The notes below the pieces were generated by a model, which saw only the letters and a list, made by a program, of their open reading frames with translations, was not told the origin of the DNA and did no database searches. Shown here one piece after another: positions 1 to 9,043 of a DNA stretch of 64,000 bases. Position 1 is the stretch's first letter. Each line of letters opens with the position of its first letter. Source of the DNA: Planctomycetota bacterium (lineage in GTDB: Bacteria; Planctomycetota; UBA1135; UBA2386); assembly GCA_021776805.1 (NCBI GenBank), contig JAJFFD010000066.1, positions 1-64,000 of the forward strand, in the 5' to 3' direction. The position numbers were made by a program, and so were the translations under genes.

Positions 1-485
<485 letters not shown>

Positions 486-570
486 TCATTCAGTTTCTGC
501 TCGGTTGAGCACGCTGCTTCGGTGGTGTGTTTGATCATTGGCGAGGAACGTACACATCCAGTTTCACGCT

Positions 571-604
571 CCGCCTGGTCGAACTTTCGAGTTCGGCCAG
601 GCGG
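571..604 (+). other. Long hairpin in the 23S-5S spacer
   Basis: Bases 571-584 pair with 591-604 through 14 base pairs (one G-U) around a six-base loop tttcga. The spacer from 486 to 710 holds no tRNA. A smaller hairpin (664-669 with 676-681) lies just before 5S. The long stem looks like a processing signal (RNase III-type) for the precursor rRNA; that role is inferred. Confidence 0.6.
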
Positions 605-710
605 TTGCGACCTTTTCAGGCTCTGGCAGCTTGGTGGTTGCGCTTACAAAAGAAGTGCTACGCCAGGCCGGTCTTGGCCTGTTGATGGCTCGCAGTTGGC
701 GTCATGGATT

Positions 711-818
711 TTCCGGTGCATATACCCTTCTGGAAACACCTGTTCCCATCCCGAACACAGCAGTTAAGCAGAGGGGGCCGATGATAGTGGCAACGCGAAA
801 GTAGGTTAGTGCCGGGTT
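711..818 (+). rRNA. rrf: 5S ribosomal RNA
   Basis: Recognised from the conserved core tgttcccatcccgaacacag (741-760 region) followed by cagttaag. Helix I forms between about 712-718 and 810-816, which sets the ends. The length is near 108 nt, shorter than the usual 115-120 nt. Short 5S rRNAs of about 109-111 nt are known from Planctomycetota, so the length fits the other hints of affiliation. Exact ends are uncertain by a few bases. Confidence 0.9.
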
Positions 819-827
819 TATTCTTCT

Positions 828-870
828 GCAGGGAGTCGCTTCTCAATGGAGCGACTCCCTGCTGTGTTTA
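828..870 (+). terminator. Terminator of the rRNA operon
   Basis: A perfect 13-bp stem (828-840 with 850-862) with a nine-base loop, followed by tgtgttta, directly downstream of 5S. The stem strength and position make it the likely end of the rRNA transcript, although the T tract is interrupted. Confidence 0.8.
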
Positions 871-881
871 ATCCCTGGAGG

Positions 882-945
882 GCCTTTGCTCAGCACAGCC
901 TTTGCTCAGCACAGCCTTTGCACAGCACAGCCTTTGCACAGCAGA
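882..945. repeat. Four tandem copies of a 16-bp unit
   Basis: The unit gcctttgctcagcaca occurs at 882-897 and 898-913. It is followed by variant copies gcctttgcacagcaca at 914-929 and gcctttgcacagcaga at 930-945. The array starts 12 bases after the rRNA terminator stem and is not in a credible gene. There are no spacers, so it is not a CRISPR. Confidence 0.9.
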
Positions 946-1300
946 CCCCAGGTCATGGATGCCTGTGCGCGATAGGGTTGAGCGCTGCATGTCGATTGGC
1001 AGCAGAGTCTTTTCCAAGCAGGGTTCAGTCGGAGCGAGTTCTGCGCAGGGAGAGGTAGATGCCCGCTCTATGGAAGCCGGATGTTGCTGATTCTGGCGGA
1101 CGCCTGGGTTGCGCGCTTTCGTTCGGGTCCTTGTTCGGTTCGTCTTGGGGCTTAGCAAGTCCACCCATAGTTCTGTGGTGCAAGGTCAGGCTGAGTCAGT
1201 GTCTGGGCCCTATTTGGTTCTCGCTGGTTCAATACTGACTTTTTTGCATTCTCAGGACGGAGTATGCCTTTGCAAGTAGCCCGGTTGACGTTGGGATGTC
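946..1300. other. Intergenic stretch without a recognisable gene
   Basis: Open frames here on both strands are short, low in complexity (Thr/Arg/Ser-rich) and resemble no family known to me. I see no tRNA-like fold or strong hairpin. It probably holds the promoter of the small membrane protein at 1301, but I cannot point to convincing -35/-10 boxes. Confidence 0.5.
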
Positions 1301-1744
1301 ATGCGAATGAGTTCGACGGATAGCAGCTCGGCCTCGGAGCAGACCTTGGCAATTGCACGGGTGGTCTCCTTTCTCCTTCTCGGCAGCGAGCTCTGCGCGG
1401 CGGGAGCTGTCTTCTATCTGGCCCAGAACGGCTACTCGGTGCCCGCGATCAAGGATCCGGGGATTGGTTGGCTCGACTTTACCGCCACAAGCCTGGGTGT
1501 TCTTAGCATCGTCTTGGCTCTCATTTTTCGCAAAGTGATCTGGGCCTCGGCGGAAGGGCGGGAGCATGAGAGGGTGATGGCTGCATTTTTGCGTGGGACC
1601 ATCGCCTACATGGTTCTACTCGAGGTCGCCTGCATGTTCTCACTGGTCAGTTGGTTGCTGACCTCACGAGCTGTCCCCAGTGCTATGATGGCCCTGCTGC
1701 TCTTCTTGCTCGGGCTTATCGGTGTGCCACGCAATACGATCTGA
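1301..1744 (+). CDS. Small four-helix membrane protein of unknown function
   Basis: A 147-residue protein with four predicted transmembrane segments: about residues 18-43 (ARVVSFLLLGSELCAAGAVF), 56-75, 97-117 and 124-143. No catalytic or binding motif is visible, and I do not recognise the family. Two ATGs (1301 and 1307) are possible; a weak GGGA lies at 1293-1296. It converges on hflX, whose stop lies 16 bases beyond its own. The regular helix pattern and coherent composition support a real gene. Confidence 0.6.
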   Translation: MRMSSTDSSSASEQTLAIARVVSFLLLGSELCAAGAVFYLAQNGYSVPAIKDPGIGWLDFTATSLGVLSIVLALIFRKVIWASAEGREHERVMAAFLRGTIAYMVLLEVACMFSLVSWLLTSRAVPSAMMALLLFLLGLIGVPRNTI

Positions 1745-1759
1745 TGCAGGATCTCGGAA

Positions 1760-3091
1760 TCAGCTCTGCTTGCGGGGTTTGGATTCTCTCTCAATGAGGT
1801 CCTGTCCCGCCGGCAAATGAGCACCTTGAGACAGGATCCGGCCCAGCATGCTCGGGCTGACTTGCAGTTCCATGAGGCAGCCTGATTCAGTGTAGAACTC
1901 GGAGAGCACGGTGCTGCTCTTGCGGATTTCCGAGTAGAGCTTCGCGGCTACATGGGGAACGAGGACGGTTACAACCTGCTCGGAGTTGGCGAGGAAGGCC
2001 TTCAAGGCTTCTTGTAACTCGTAGACTCCCTCGCCGCTCGACGCCGAGATCGCAACCGCTTGGCCGCCATAGGCGTAGAGCGGTGCCAAATGGGAGCGAT
2101 CCTCCAGGCGGTCGACCTTGTTGAGGAGATAGATGCGCGGGATCTCGCCTGCGCCGAGTTCTTCGAGCACCTCTTCTACCGTATGCAATTCTTCGATGGC
2201 CTCCGGGCTACTCGAATCGAGGAGGACGAAGAGCAGGTTTGCATTGAGTGCTTCTTCCAGGGTGGCATGGAAACTGGCCACGAGTTGGTGGGGGAGTTTG
2301 CGGATGAAACCAACTGTGTCCGAAAGCAGGACGACTCTTCCCCCCGGCAGTCGCCAAGGTCGAGTCCTGGTATCCAGAGTTGAGAACAGGCGGTCCTCAG
2401 CGAGGAGGTTGGAACTGGTGAGCCGGTTCATGAGGGTCGACTTGCCAGCGTTGGTGTAGCCAACCAGAGCGATTGAAAAATTCTCGCCTCGGGCGCCCAC
2501 CTCGCGGGCCTTGCGACCTTCGATTCCCTTCAGCTTCTTGGAGATTGCGGCGATGCGGGTGCGCAGTTCGCTGCGGTCCACGTCGATCTGCTTTTCGCCG
2601 GCGCCACCCCTCAGGCCGATTCCACCGCGCTGTCGCTCCAAGTGAGTCCACATCCGCTTCAGACGGGGTAATTGGTATTGCAGGCGCGCCAGCTCCACCT
2701 GCATCTTGGCCTGCGGAGTCTTCGCGTGGTAGTCGAAGATGTGCAGGATGAGCTCGCTGCGGTCGAGGACCGGGACCTTGACCAGCTTCTCCAGATTGCG
2801 CCCCTGTGCCGGGGAGAGCGAATCATCACAGATCACCGCGCCCACCTTTGTTTGCTCGACGATTTCCGTCAGCTCATCTAATTTGCCGCGTCCCAAATAG
2901 TAGTTCGGATCCGGGTGTCGACGGTGTTGGGTGATGCACCCGGAAACCAGAAACTCACCAGTGTCCGCCAGTTCAGCCAATTCGCGAAGGGCCTCGGGTG
3001 GTGTGCGCGACTCCCCGTGGGGGACGATGCCGAAGAGGATGACCTCGATGGGGTCAGCCTTGGTGCTATGAATTCTTCTCTCGGTACTCAT
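1760..3091 (-). CDS. hflX: Ribosome-associated GTPase HflX
   Basis: A 443-residue GTPase of the HflX family, which binds the 50S subunit and in other bacteria splits stalled or hibernating ribosomes. The N-terminal HflX domain contains the nucleotide-binding signature NYYLGRGKLDEL, followed by the linker QRGGIGLRGGAGEKQ. The G domain shows G1 GYTNAGKST, G3 DTVGF and G4 NKVD. A C-terminal domain of about 70 residues follows. The ATG overlaps the nadB stop in an ATGA (3088-3091), so it is translationally coupled and is the last gene of the trmD-rplS-secDF-nadB-hflX run. Confidence 0.95.
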   Translation of the reverse strand: MSTERRIHSTKADPIEVILFGIVPHGESRTPPEALRELAELADTGEFLVSGCITQHRRHPDPNYYLGRGKLDELTEIVEQTKVGAVICDDSLSPAQGRNLEKLVKVPVLDRSELILHIFDYHAKTPQAKMQVELARLQYQLPRLKRMWTHLERQRGGIGLRGGAGEKQIDVDRSELRTRIAAISKKLKGIEGRKAREVGARGENFSIALVGYTNAGKSTLMNRLTSSNLLAEDRLFSTLDTRTRPWRLPGGRVVLLSDTVGFIRKLPHQLVASFHATLEEALNANLLFVLLDSSSPEAIEELHTVEEVLEELGAGEIPRIYLLNKVDRLEDRSHLAPLYAYGGQAVAISASSGEGVYELQEALKAFLANSEQVVTVLVPHVAAKLYSEIRKSSTVLSEFYTESGCLMELQVSPSMLGRILSQGAHLPAGQDLIERESKPRKQS

Positions 3092-4743
3092 CGACTGTCG
3101 CTCGCAGGGTTCAGGTTGCCTTCGAGGACGGCAATGGCACCCTTTTCATTTCGCCGTAGCATGAGATGTCGACACCAGCGCCGGTCATTCCTATCGGGAT
3201 GATCGCTGCGGAAGTGAGTGCCCCTGGACTCTTCTCGTTCGGTCGCCGCCGCTGCCACGAGGGCGGACACGGTCAACATGTTGGTCAGCTCATAGCCCCG
3301 TTGATCTGCAGGTCTGGATGCCAGCAGATAGTGATGCCAGAGATCGATACGTTCGCGTGCTTCGATCAGGCCCTGATGGTCCCGGATTAGACCGACCTGG
3401 CGCCACATGAGGCTCTTCAAGGAGTAGAGCATGTCGTCCAAGTGCAGGCGGGGTGGGTTCTCTGAGGCGGGGGGGCCCTCGACCCGGGATGGCAGGGTCG
3501 CCGGCCGACTGTCCTCCGCGGCTACGACGCCAGCAGCCATTCCAAGCACCGCACCCTCGAGGAGCGAATTACTCGCCAGTCGATTGGCCCCGTGAAAGAA
3601 CGTGGCAGCCGCTTCGCCGACTGCGAAGAGCCCGTCGACGTCACTACGCCCTTGGCCATCTACCCGCACGCCGCCGAGGAAATAGTGCGCTCCTGGACGA
3701 ACCGGGATGGGGTCCTTGGCAATGTCGATGTCGAATGCCCGGCAGATCCGCGAGATCGATGGGAACTGCTGATGTGGATCTCGATCCAGTCCGCTCAGAT
3801 CCAGGTAGACGTGCGTGTCATCTGTATCGACCATGCGCTGCAGAATGGCTCGACTGACGACGTCACGGGGGGCCAATTCTGCAAGAGGATGCAGGCCCTC
3901 CATGAAGCGCTTGCCTTCGCGGTCGCGCAGCTTTGCACCCGCGCCGCGAACAACCTCGGTGATGAGGAAGCGCGATGCACCCGCGATATAGAGGGTGGTG
4001 GGGTGAAACTGCACAAACTCCATATCGGCCAGAGTCGCCCCGGCACGAAAGGCCAATGCCACGCCATCACCGCATGCGCCGATTGGATTGGTCGTCTCAC
4101 GGTAGACCTGGCCGGCGCCACCTGCGGCAAGAATGACTGCCCCGGCTTCGACGGCCATCTCCCCCCGTTCAGTGAGAATCACCGCTCCTACACAGCGATC
4201 AGCGCTGCTCAGGAGATCCCGCACGAAGGTGTGGGTCATGCATGTGATCTGCGTGTGAGCCATGAGGGCCGCGGAGAGGACCCGCTGAATCTCGATCCCG
4301 GTAGCATCGCCATTGGCGTGCACCACCCGGCTGCGTGAATGCCCACCCTCGCGGCCCAGGAGGTAGGAGCCCGCCGCATCCCGGTCGAAGCTCGCGCCCA
4401 GCGCCTCCAGCCAGGCGACTGCTTCCGGACCGCGTTCGAGGATACTCTTCGCGAGCTCCGCATCCGCGATGCCCCCGCCGACCGCCAGGGTATCCGCCAG
4501 ATGTGACTGGGGGCTGTCTTCCGCATCGAGGACTGCGGCGACGCCGCCCTGGGCGTAGGCTGTATTGGTCTCTTCGAAGGCGGTCTTACTCAGGCAGAGA
4601 ACCGACTTGCCCTGGTCCGCTGCTGACAGGGCGGCGGCCGCGCCTGCGATGCCCGCCCCGATCACCAGCACATCGGTCTTCAGGACCGGAGTCTTGCGCG
4701 AATCAAAGCTGCCTAGATGAGGTGGGCTGTGCAGGGCGTGCAA
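3088..4743 (-). CDS. nadB: L-aspartate oxidase
   Basis: A flavoenzyme that oxidises L-aspartate to iminoaspartate, the first step of de novo NAD synthesis. Visible motifs are the FAD-binding VLVIGAGIAGAAAALSA near the N-terminus, NTAYAQGGVAAVL, HSRSRVVHANGDATG, FVQFHPTTLY, LAPRDVVSRAI and the C-terminal HGANRLASNSLLEGAV. Succinate dehydrogenase flavoproteins are related, but HGANRLASNSLLEG and the length favour NadB. The start is uncertain. An ATG at 4824 would overlap secDF by 68 bases. The TTG at 4743 just after the secDF stop is preceded by GGAAGAG and is preferred, though the spacing is short. No nadA or nadC is in the window. Confidence 0.9.
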   Translation of the reverse strand: MHALHSPPHLGSFDSRKTPVLKTDVLVIGAGIAGAAAALSAADQGKSVLCLSKTAFEETNTAYAQGGVAAVLDAEDSPQSHLADTLAVGGGIADAELAKSILERGPEAVAWLEALGASFDRDAAGSYLLGREGGHSRSRVVHANGDATGIEIQRVLSAALMAHTQITCMTHTFVRDLLSSADRCVGAVILTERGEMAVEAGAVILAAGGAGQVYRETTNPIGACGDGVALAFRAGATLADMEFVQFHPTTLYIAGASRFLITEVVRGAGAKLRDREGKRFMEGLHPLAELAPRDVVSRAILQRMVDTDDTHVYLDLSGLDRDPHQQFPSISRICRAFDIDIAKDPIPVRPGAHYFLGGVRVDGQGRSDVDGLFAVGEAAATFFHGANRLASNSLLEGAVLGMAAGVVAAEDSRPATLPSRVEGPPASENPPRLHLDDMLYSLKSLMWRQVGLIRDHQGLIEARERIDLWHHYLLASRPADQRGYELTNMLTVSALVAAAATEREESRGTHFRSDHPDRNDRRWCRHLMLRRNEKGAIAVLEGNLNPASDSR

Positions 4744-4756
4744 AAACTCTTCCGCG

Positions 4757-7750
4757 TCAGGCCGCGCCGCTCGCCGGCCCGACAGCTGATGACTTTGTGG
4801 ATGCGCCTCCGTCCGGGCCGCCACTCTCTCGCGACTGCATCCAGTTCACCAGTGGGCTGGCGATGAAGATGGTCGAATAGGTGCCACTCAAGAGGCCGAT
4901 GACGAGGGCGAAGGAGAAGCCCTCGAGGGCGCTGCCCTGTCCATAGTTGACGACAAACTGAGTGAGTACCACGAACAGTGTCGTGGTCGTCGTCAGAATC
5001 GTTCGTGACAGGGTTTGGTTGATGGAGCGGTTGAGGATCTCGGTGCTTCGGATCGGCTCGCCGAGTCGCGTCTGTTCGTTGATGTTCTCGCGGACCCGGT
5101 CAAAGATCACGATGGTGTCGTTGATCGAGTAACCGATGATCGTCAAGAAAGCGGCGATCATCGCCAGGTTGAGTTCCGCCTCCACCAGACCGAGGGCATT
5201 GCAGAGCACCACGATTCCCAAGGTGATGAGGACGTCGTGCAACAGCGCCGCAACCGCCGCGAAGCCATACTTGTACTCGTGGAAGCGGATGCGAATGAAC
5301 ATGACGATGAGGAACATGGCCACGAGTAGGGCACCGATGGCCGCGTTGCGCAGCTCGTCCACCATGCGTCCACCGATTTCTTCGGCCTCCGGGATCGGGT
5401 CGGAGGGGCGAACGGCGACTCCCTGCGGATCGGTAATCGTCCCCAGGGCTTCGGCGATCATCTCAGGCAGGAGATCGACCTTCTCGTCCACCTTGACAAG
5501 CCATTCGTCGATCACCATCTTGCTGGCGACGTCCCCGCTCTCACCCGGGATGTTTCGGACCACGGTGCTTGGCACGCCCTCCTCGCGCAGGCGTTCCTGC
5601 ACGGTCGCCAGAGCCACAGGCCGGGCGAAGTTCAGTTCGATGGAGGCGGTGGCGTTGCTGCCGCCGGGATTGGGTTCCACCTTCGCATTGCTGAAGGCGG
5701 GGGGCACGAGCAGGTCGGCGAGGATGCGCTCCAGGGCCCGGTAGTAGGGGGGGGTGTACGATCCAGGATCAGGCTGGGAGAGGAAGGCACGCTGGTCCTC
5801 ATCGTACTGCTGACGCAGCACATCCGTGAGCTTGATGCGCACAGAGAACTCGGTGGCCTTGCCCTCGCTGTCGACCTCGCCCAGGGTGTTCACTCGTGGG
5901 CGTGGGAAGTCGCTCATGAAATCCGCGTCCGCCTCCAGGCGATTGCGGATGTCCGCCGCGGTATGCGGGCTGGCGAGCACCACATGCAGATTGGCGCCAC
6001 CGGTGAAGTCCAGGCCCTGCACCACGTCCTTCGGCGTGCTGAACATGTTCACCAGGCCCAGTAGGATGAGCACCATGCTGGTGATGAAGGCCGGCTTGGA
6101 CAGCCGCAGGAAATCGAGCTTGAGGTTCTTGAACCAGGAGGCTGCCTTGAAGCTGTGCAGCTTCTTCCACTCCAAGAGGAAGTGGAAGACCAGGCGACTG
6201 ACGAAGAAGGCGGTGAACAGGGATGTAAGAATGCCCACCATCAAGGTGACTGCGAAGCCACGGATGGGGCCGACTCCGACGTTGAAGAGCACCAGACCCG
6301 CCAGGAAGGTGGTGATGTTGGCGTCGAGGATGGTGACCATGGCCCGGTCGAAACCGCTGCGCACCGCCTGTACCAGATCCTTGCCTCGAGCCAGCTCCTC
6401 ACGAATGCGCTCATAGATGAGGATGTTCGCGTCCACCGCCATACCCATGGTGAGCACCAGGCCACCGATGCCAGGCAGGGTGAAGGTCGCCCGAATGAAC
6501 TGCATCACCCCGAGGATGAGGAAGACATTCAGCATCAAGCTGAAGAAGGCCACCAGCCCGGCGGTGCGGTAGTAGGCCAGGATGAAGAGCAGCACCAGCA
6601 GGCCACCACCGGCGATGGAGTAGAAGCCCCGGTTGATGGATGCCTGACCCAGGGTTGGACCAATGGTGACCCGGGATTGGAGGACCGGCCGGATATCCAG
6701 GGAGCCGGTGCGCAGGACGCGCACCATCTCGTTTACGTAGGACTGAGAGAACTCGCCGGAGGTGATGCGGCCCTGTCCTGGGATGCGGGAGACAAACGTG
6801 GGCGCGGACTGGACGAAGTCGTTGAGGATGATGGCGCTGCGCTTGTCGATGTACTCCTCAGACCAGTCCGCGTACTCGCCGGCGCGTTGGTTGATGATCT
6901 CGTAGCCGATGGCGGGCAGGCCGTTTTCGTCGAGGGTGGGCTGGACCCCGGCCGGATTCAGGTCGTCGCCGGTGAAATGGCGTTCGTCCATATTGATGGG
7001 GTAGAACTCCACCAAATAGGGTAGCAGCACTCCATCCTCGCCGATCTCCCCGGGAGGGTCGGCGGGCACCAGCCCCGAGTTCCACTCCGCCTCGGTGAAG
7101 GCAGGGACGCAGGGGCTGTCCGGGGAGCGGGAATCGGCCCGGCTCCAGATCTCCGAGTTGTCCAGGGAGGGGCGGATCTTCGCCGGCACCCATTCCAGGT
7201 TATCTCCGGCGAGTGGTCCCGGGTCATTATGGAAGATGCTGATCTTCGTCGGGTCCGCAGCCAACATGCGCCGGTTCTCGCCGTCGTTTGCATCCAGCCA
7301 ATCCTGCAGGAGCCTCTTCTCGTCGGCGATGTTGAAGACCACCCCGCGCTTACGGTACGTGTCCTCCGCAACGATGCGCATCTCGAGCTGACCGAGGTTC
7401 TCGATCCGCCGCTCAACCGCCGCCGCTTCCTCCGCCACCATGTCCGGCAGCTCGATGATGATGCCCGTGTCGCCGCGCTGAGTGACCGAGGCTTCGGTCA
7501 CACCCTGCGGATCGATCCGGTCTTGGAGGACCGTGATGATCTCGGAGATCTTCTCCCCGAGTTCGGTCTCGGAGGCGTTCTGGGGAATGATCCCCTCACG
7601 CTTGGCCTCGTCGATGTCCACCTCATAGATCAGCTGGGTGCCACCGCGCAGGTCGACCCCTAGCTTGAAGGGGGAAGCGGTGATGAGGTAGACGGACGCG
7701 AGGGTTATGAGGAGCACCAGGATGACCTGGCGGCGTGCGTTCTCGATCAT
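4757..7750 (-). CDS. secDF: Fused SecD-SecF protein translocase subunit
   Basis: A single 997-residue chain carrying both halves of the proton-driven accessory complex that pulls secreted proteins through SecYEG. The SecD half has a first membrane helix at about 8-27 and the VDLRGG motif at 32-37. A long periplasmic P1 domain with extra sequence follows (roughly 150-330), then a five-helix block. The SecF half begins near residue 550 and carries LDFTGG near 578, then its own periplasmic domain and five helices (TIIGYSINDTIVIFDRVREN is typical). Fused SecDF is known in several phyla, including Planctomycetota and Firmicutes. It sits downstream of rplS. Confidence 0.95.
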   Translation of the reverse strand: MIENARRQVILVLLITLASVYLITASPFKLGVDLRGGTQLIYEVDIDEAKREGIIPQNASETELGEKISEIITVLQDRIDPQGVTEASVTQRGDTGIIIELPDMVAEEAAAVERRIENLGQLEMRIVAEDTYRKRGVVFNIADEKRLLQDWLDANDGENRRMLAADPTKISIFHNDPGPLAGDNLEWVPAKIRPSLDNSEIWSRADSRSPDSPCVPAFTEAEWNSGLVPADPPGEIGEDGVLLPYLVEFYPINMDERHFTGDDLNPAGVQPTLDENGLPAIGYEIINQRAGEYADWSEEYIDKRSAIILNDFVQSAPTFVSRIPGQGRITSGEFSQSYVNEMVRVLRTGSLDIRPVLQSRVTIGPTLGQASINRGFYSIAGGGLLVLLFILAYYRTAGLVAFFSLMLNVFLILGVMQFIRATFTLPGIGGLVLTMGMAVDANILIYERIREELARGKDLVQAVRSGFDRAMVTILDANITTFLAGLVLFNVGVGPIRGFAVTLMVGILTSLFTAFFVSRLVFHFLLEWKKLHSFKAASWFKNLKLDFLRLSKPAFITSMVLILLGLVNMFSTPKDVVQGLDFTGGANLHVVLASPHTAADIRNRLEADADFMSDFPRPRVNTLGEVDSEGKATEFSVRIKLTDVLRQQYDEDQRAFLSQPDPGSYTPPYYRALERILADLLVPPAFSNAKVEPNPGGSNATASIELNFARPVALATVQERLREEGVPSTVVRNIPGESGDVASKMVIDEWLVKVDEKVDLLPEMIAEALGTITDPQGVAVRPSDPIPEAEEIGGRMVDELRNAAIGALLVAMFLIVMFIRIRFHEYKYGFAAVAALLHDVLITLGIVVLCNALGLVEAELNLAMIAAFLTIIGYSINDTIVIFDRVRENINEQTRLGEPIRSTEILNRSINQTLSRTILTTTTTLFVVLTQFVVNYGQGSALEGFSFALVIGLLSGTYSTIFIASPLVNWMQSRESGGPDGGASTKSSAVGPASGAA

Positions 7751-7804
7751 GGACTGGGGCTCAGGGAATGCGGTTTGGGGCCTACGACGGGGTAGGCATG
7801 GAAT

Positions 7805-7834
7805 TCATGGTCCGGTGGATCATGGTCCAGTGGA
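7805..7834. repeat. 15-bp tandem duplication between secDF and rplS
   Basis: tcatggtccggtgga (7805-7819) is followed at once by tcatggtccagtgga (7820-7834), differing at one base. It lies in the 114-bp rplS-secDF gap. It contains no clear terminator; a regulatory role is possible but unsupported. Confidence 0.75.
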
Positions 7835-7864
7835 CAGAGAGCCCACGGGACATCAGCCCAGGTG

Positions 7865-8266
7865 TTATGCCTTGTCTTCGCTGCTGGCCGCCATCTTCGG
7901 CTGGGAACGGGGACCCCGACTCTTGCCGAAGTTAGCCCGCAGGCGCACGGCCTTGCCGACACGGTCACGCAGGTAATAGAGCTTGGCCCGACGGGCCTTG
8001 CCACGTGCTTTGACTTTGATGTCCTTGACGCGCGGTGAGTGCAGGGGGAAGAGGCGCTCAACACCCTCGCCGGCGACGATTCTGCGCACCAGCGCGGTGC
8101 GGCGGATGCCCGAGCCTCCGATGGAGATGACAGTGCCCTGAAAGACCTGCACGCGCTCTTTCTCACCCTCACGGATCAGGTACTCCACCTCGACACTGTC
8201 ACCGATGCCAAAGTCAGGCACCTCCGGCTTCATGTTCTCGAGTTCAATCTGGCGAATCAGGTCCAT
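7865..8266 (-). CDS. rplS: Large-subunit ribosomal protein bL19
   Basis: A 133-residue bL19, located at the 30S-50S interface. Conserved signatures are FGIGDSVEVEYLIREGEKER, FQGTVISIGGSG, RRIVAGEGVERLFPLHSP and RRAKLYYLRDRVGKAVRL. The C-terminal tail (KSRGPRSQPKMAASSEDKA) extends a little beyond the common family end. It follows trmD by 38 bases, as in the widespread rpsP-rimM-trmD-rplS operon, but rpsP and rimM are not adjacent here. Confidence 0.97.
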   Translation of the reverse strand: MDLIRQIELENMKPEVPDFGIGDSVEVEYLIREGEKERVQVFQGTVISIGGSGIRRTALVRRIVAGEGVERLFPLHSPRVKDIKVKARGKARRAKLYYLRDRVGKAVRLRANFGKSRGPRSQPKMAASSEDKA

Positions 8267-8304
8267 GGTTCTCGGTCTCGTATCTTCCGGGCGCTGAGGC
8301 CCGA

Positions 8305-8973
8305 TCAGGAGTTATTGCGATGTCGTTCGGTCAGCTGCCTTGCCTGCTCGTGACGCCATTTTTCGACTTCACCGTGATCACCGGAGAAGAGGATTTCTGG
8401 CGCCTTCATGCCGCGATACTCCCGCGGGCGCGTGTACTGAGGATAGTCCAAGTACTCGCCCTCGAAGGACTCGAGTTCGGCGGATTGATCACAACCAAGC
8501 ACCCCTGGGATCACGCGAACTGCCGCTTCGAGCACAGTCAGGGCTGCGAGTTCGCCGCCGGCGATGATGTAGTCGCCGATGGAGATCTCCTCCCAATCCA
8601 TGCCTTCGCGGATGCGTTCGTCAAATCCCTCATAGCGGCCACACAAGAAAAGCAGGCGCTCACTCTTGGCGAGTCGACGCGCAGTCTTCTGTGTGAACCT
8701 CTGTCCACGGGGGCTCAGCAGTATCTTCTGGAACGGACCGTGTTTCCGTTCCGTGGCCTCAACAGCTTCAAAGATCGGTTCGGGCTTCAGCACCATTCCG
8801 GGACCCCCGCCAAAGGGCCGATCATCCACCTTGCGATGTTTATCGCTGGTGAAGTCACGAAAATTGACGAGTTCCAACTGCAGCTTCCCCTGCTCCTGGG
8901 CAATGCCCAGAATACTCTCATCCAGATAGGGCTGGATTGCCCCTGGAAAGAGCGTCAGGATCGCGCAGAGCAT
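8305..8973 (-). CDS. trmD: tRNA (guanine-N1-)-methyltransferase TrmD
   Basis: Methylates G37 of tRNAs that read CNN codons, using S-adenosylmethionine, to prevent +1 frameshifting. Family hallmarks are ILTLFPGAIQPYLDESILG at the N-terminus, DDRPFGGGPGMVLKPEPIFEA, LLFLCGRYEGFDERI and EISIGDYIIAGGELAALTVLEA, which form the trefoil-knot SAM site. The frame stays open to 9051, but the family begins just before ILTLFP, so the ATG at 8973 is chosen. That also leaves about 70 bases to the divergent ribE. No strong Shine-Dalgarno is visible. It is probably the first gene of the run to hflX. Confidence 0.95.
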   Translation of the reverse strand: MLCAILTLFPGAIQPYLDESILGIAQEQGKLQLELVNFRDFTSDKHRKVDDRPFGGGPGMVLKPEPIFEAVEATERKHGPFQKILLSPRGQRFTQKTARRLAKSERLLFLCGRYEGFDERIREGMDWEEISIGDYIIAGGELAALTVLEAAVRVIPGVLGCDQSAELESFEGEYLDYPQYTRPREYRGMKAPEILFSGDHGEVEKWRHEQARQLTERHRNNS

Positions 8974-9043
8974 GGGTGCCAGGCCGCGAAGAAAGCGCCG
9001 CAGAGTAGGCATCCGATAAGGTAGCGTCAAGCGAGCACGAGCT

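Noticed and set aside
486..710. tRNA gene in the 23S-5S spacer
   Set aside because: No acceptor, T-arm consensus or anticodon arm could be found; the strong hairpin has no tRNA features.
882..945. CRISPR array
   Set aside because: The 16-bp units are directly adjacent without spacers, and no cas gene is present.
868..1164. A 98-residue minus-strand frame in the gap after the rRNA operon
   Set aside because: It covers the tandem repeat, has low complexity, and has no family resemblance.
8974..9043. FMN riboswitch before ribE
   Set aside because: Only 70 bases lie between trmD and ribE, too short, and no conserved FMN-aptamer core is seen.
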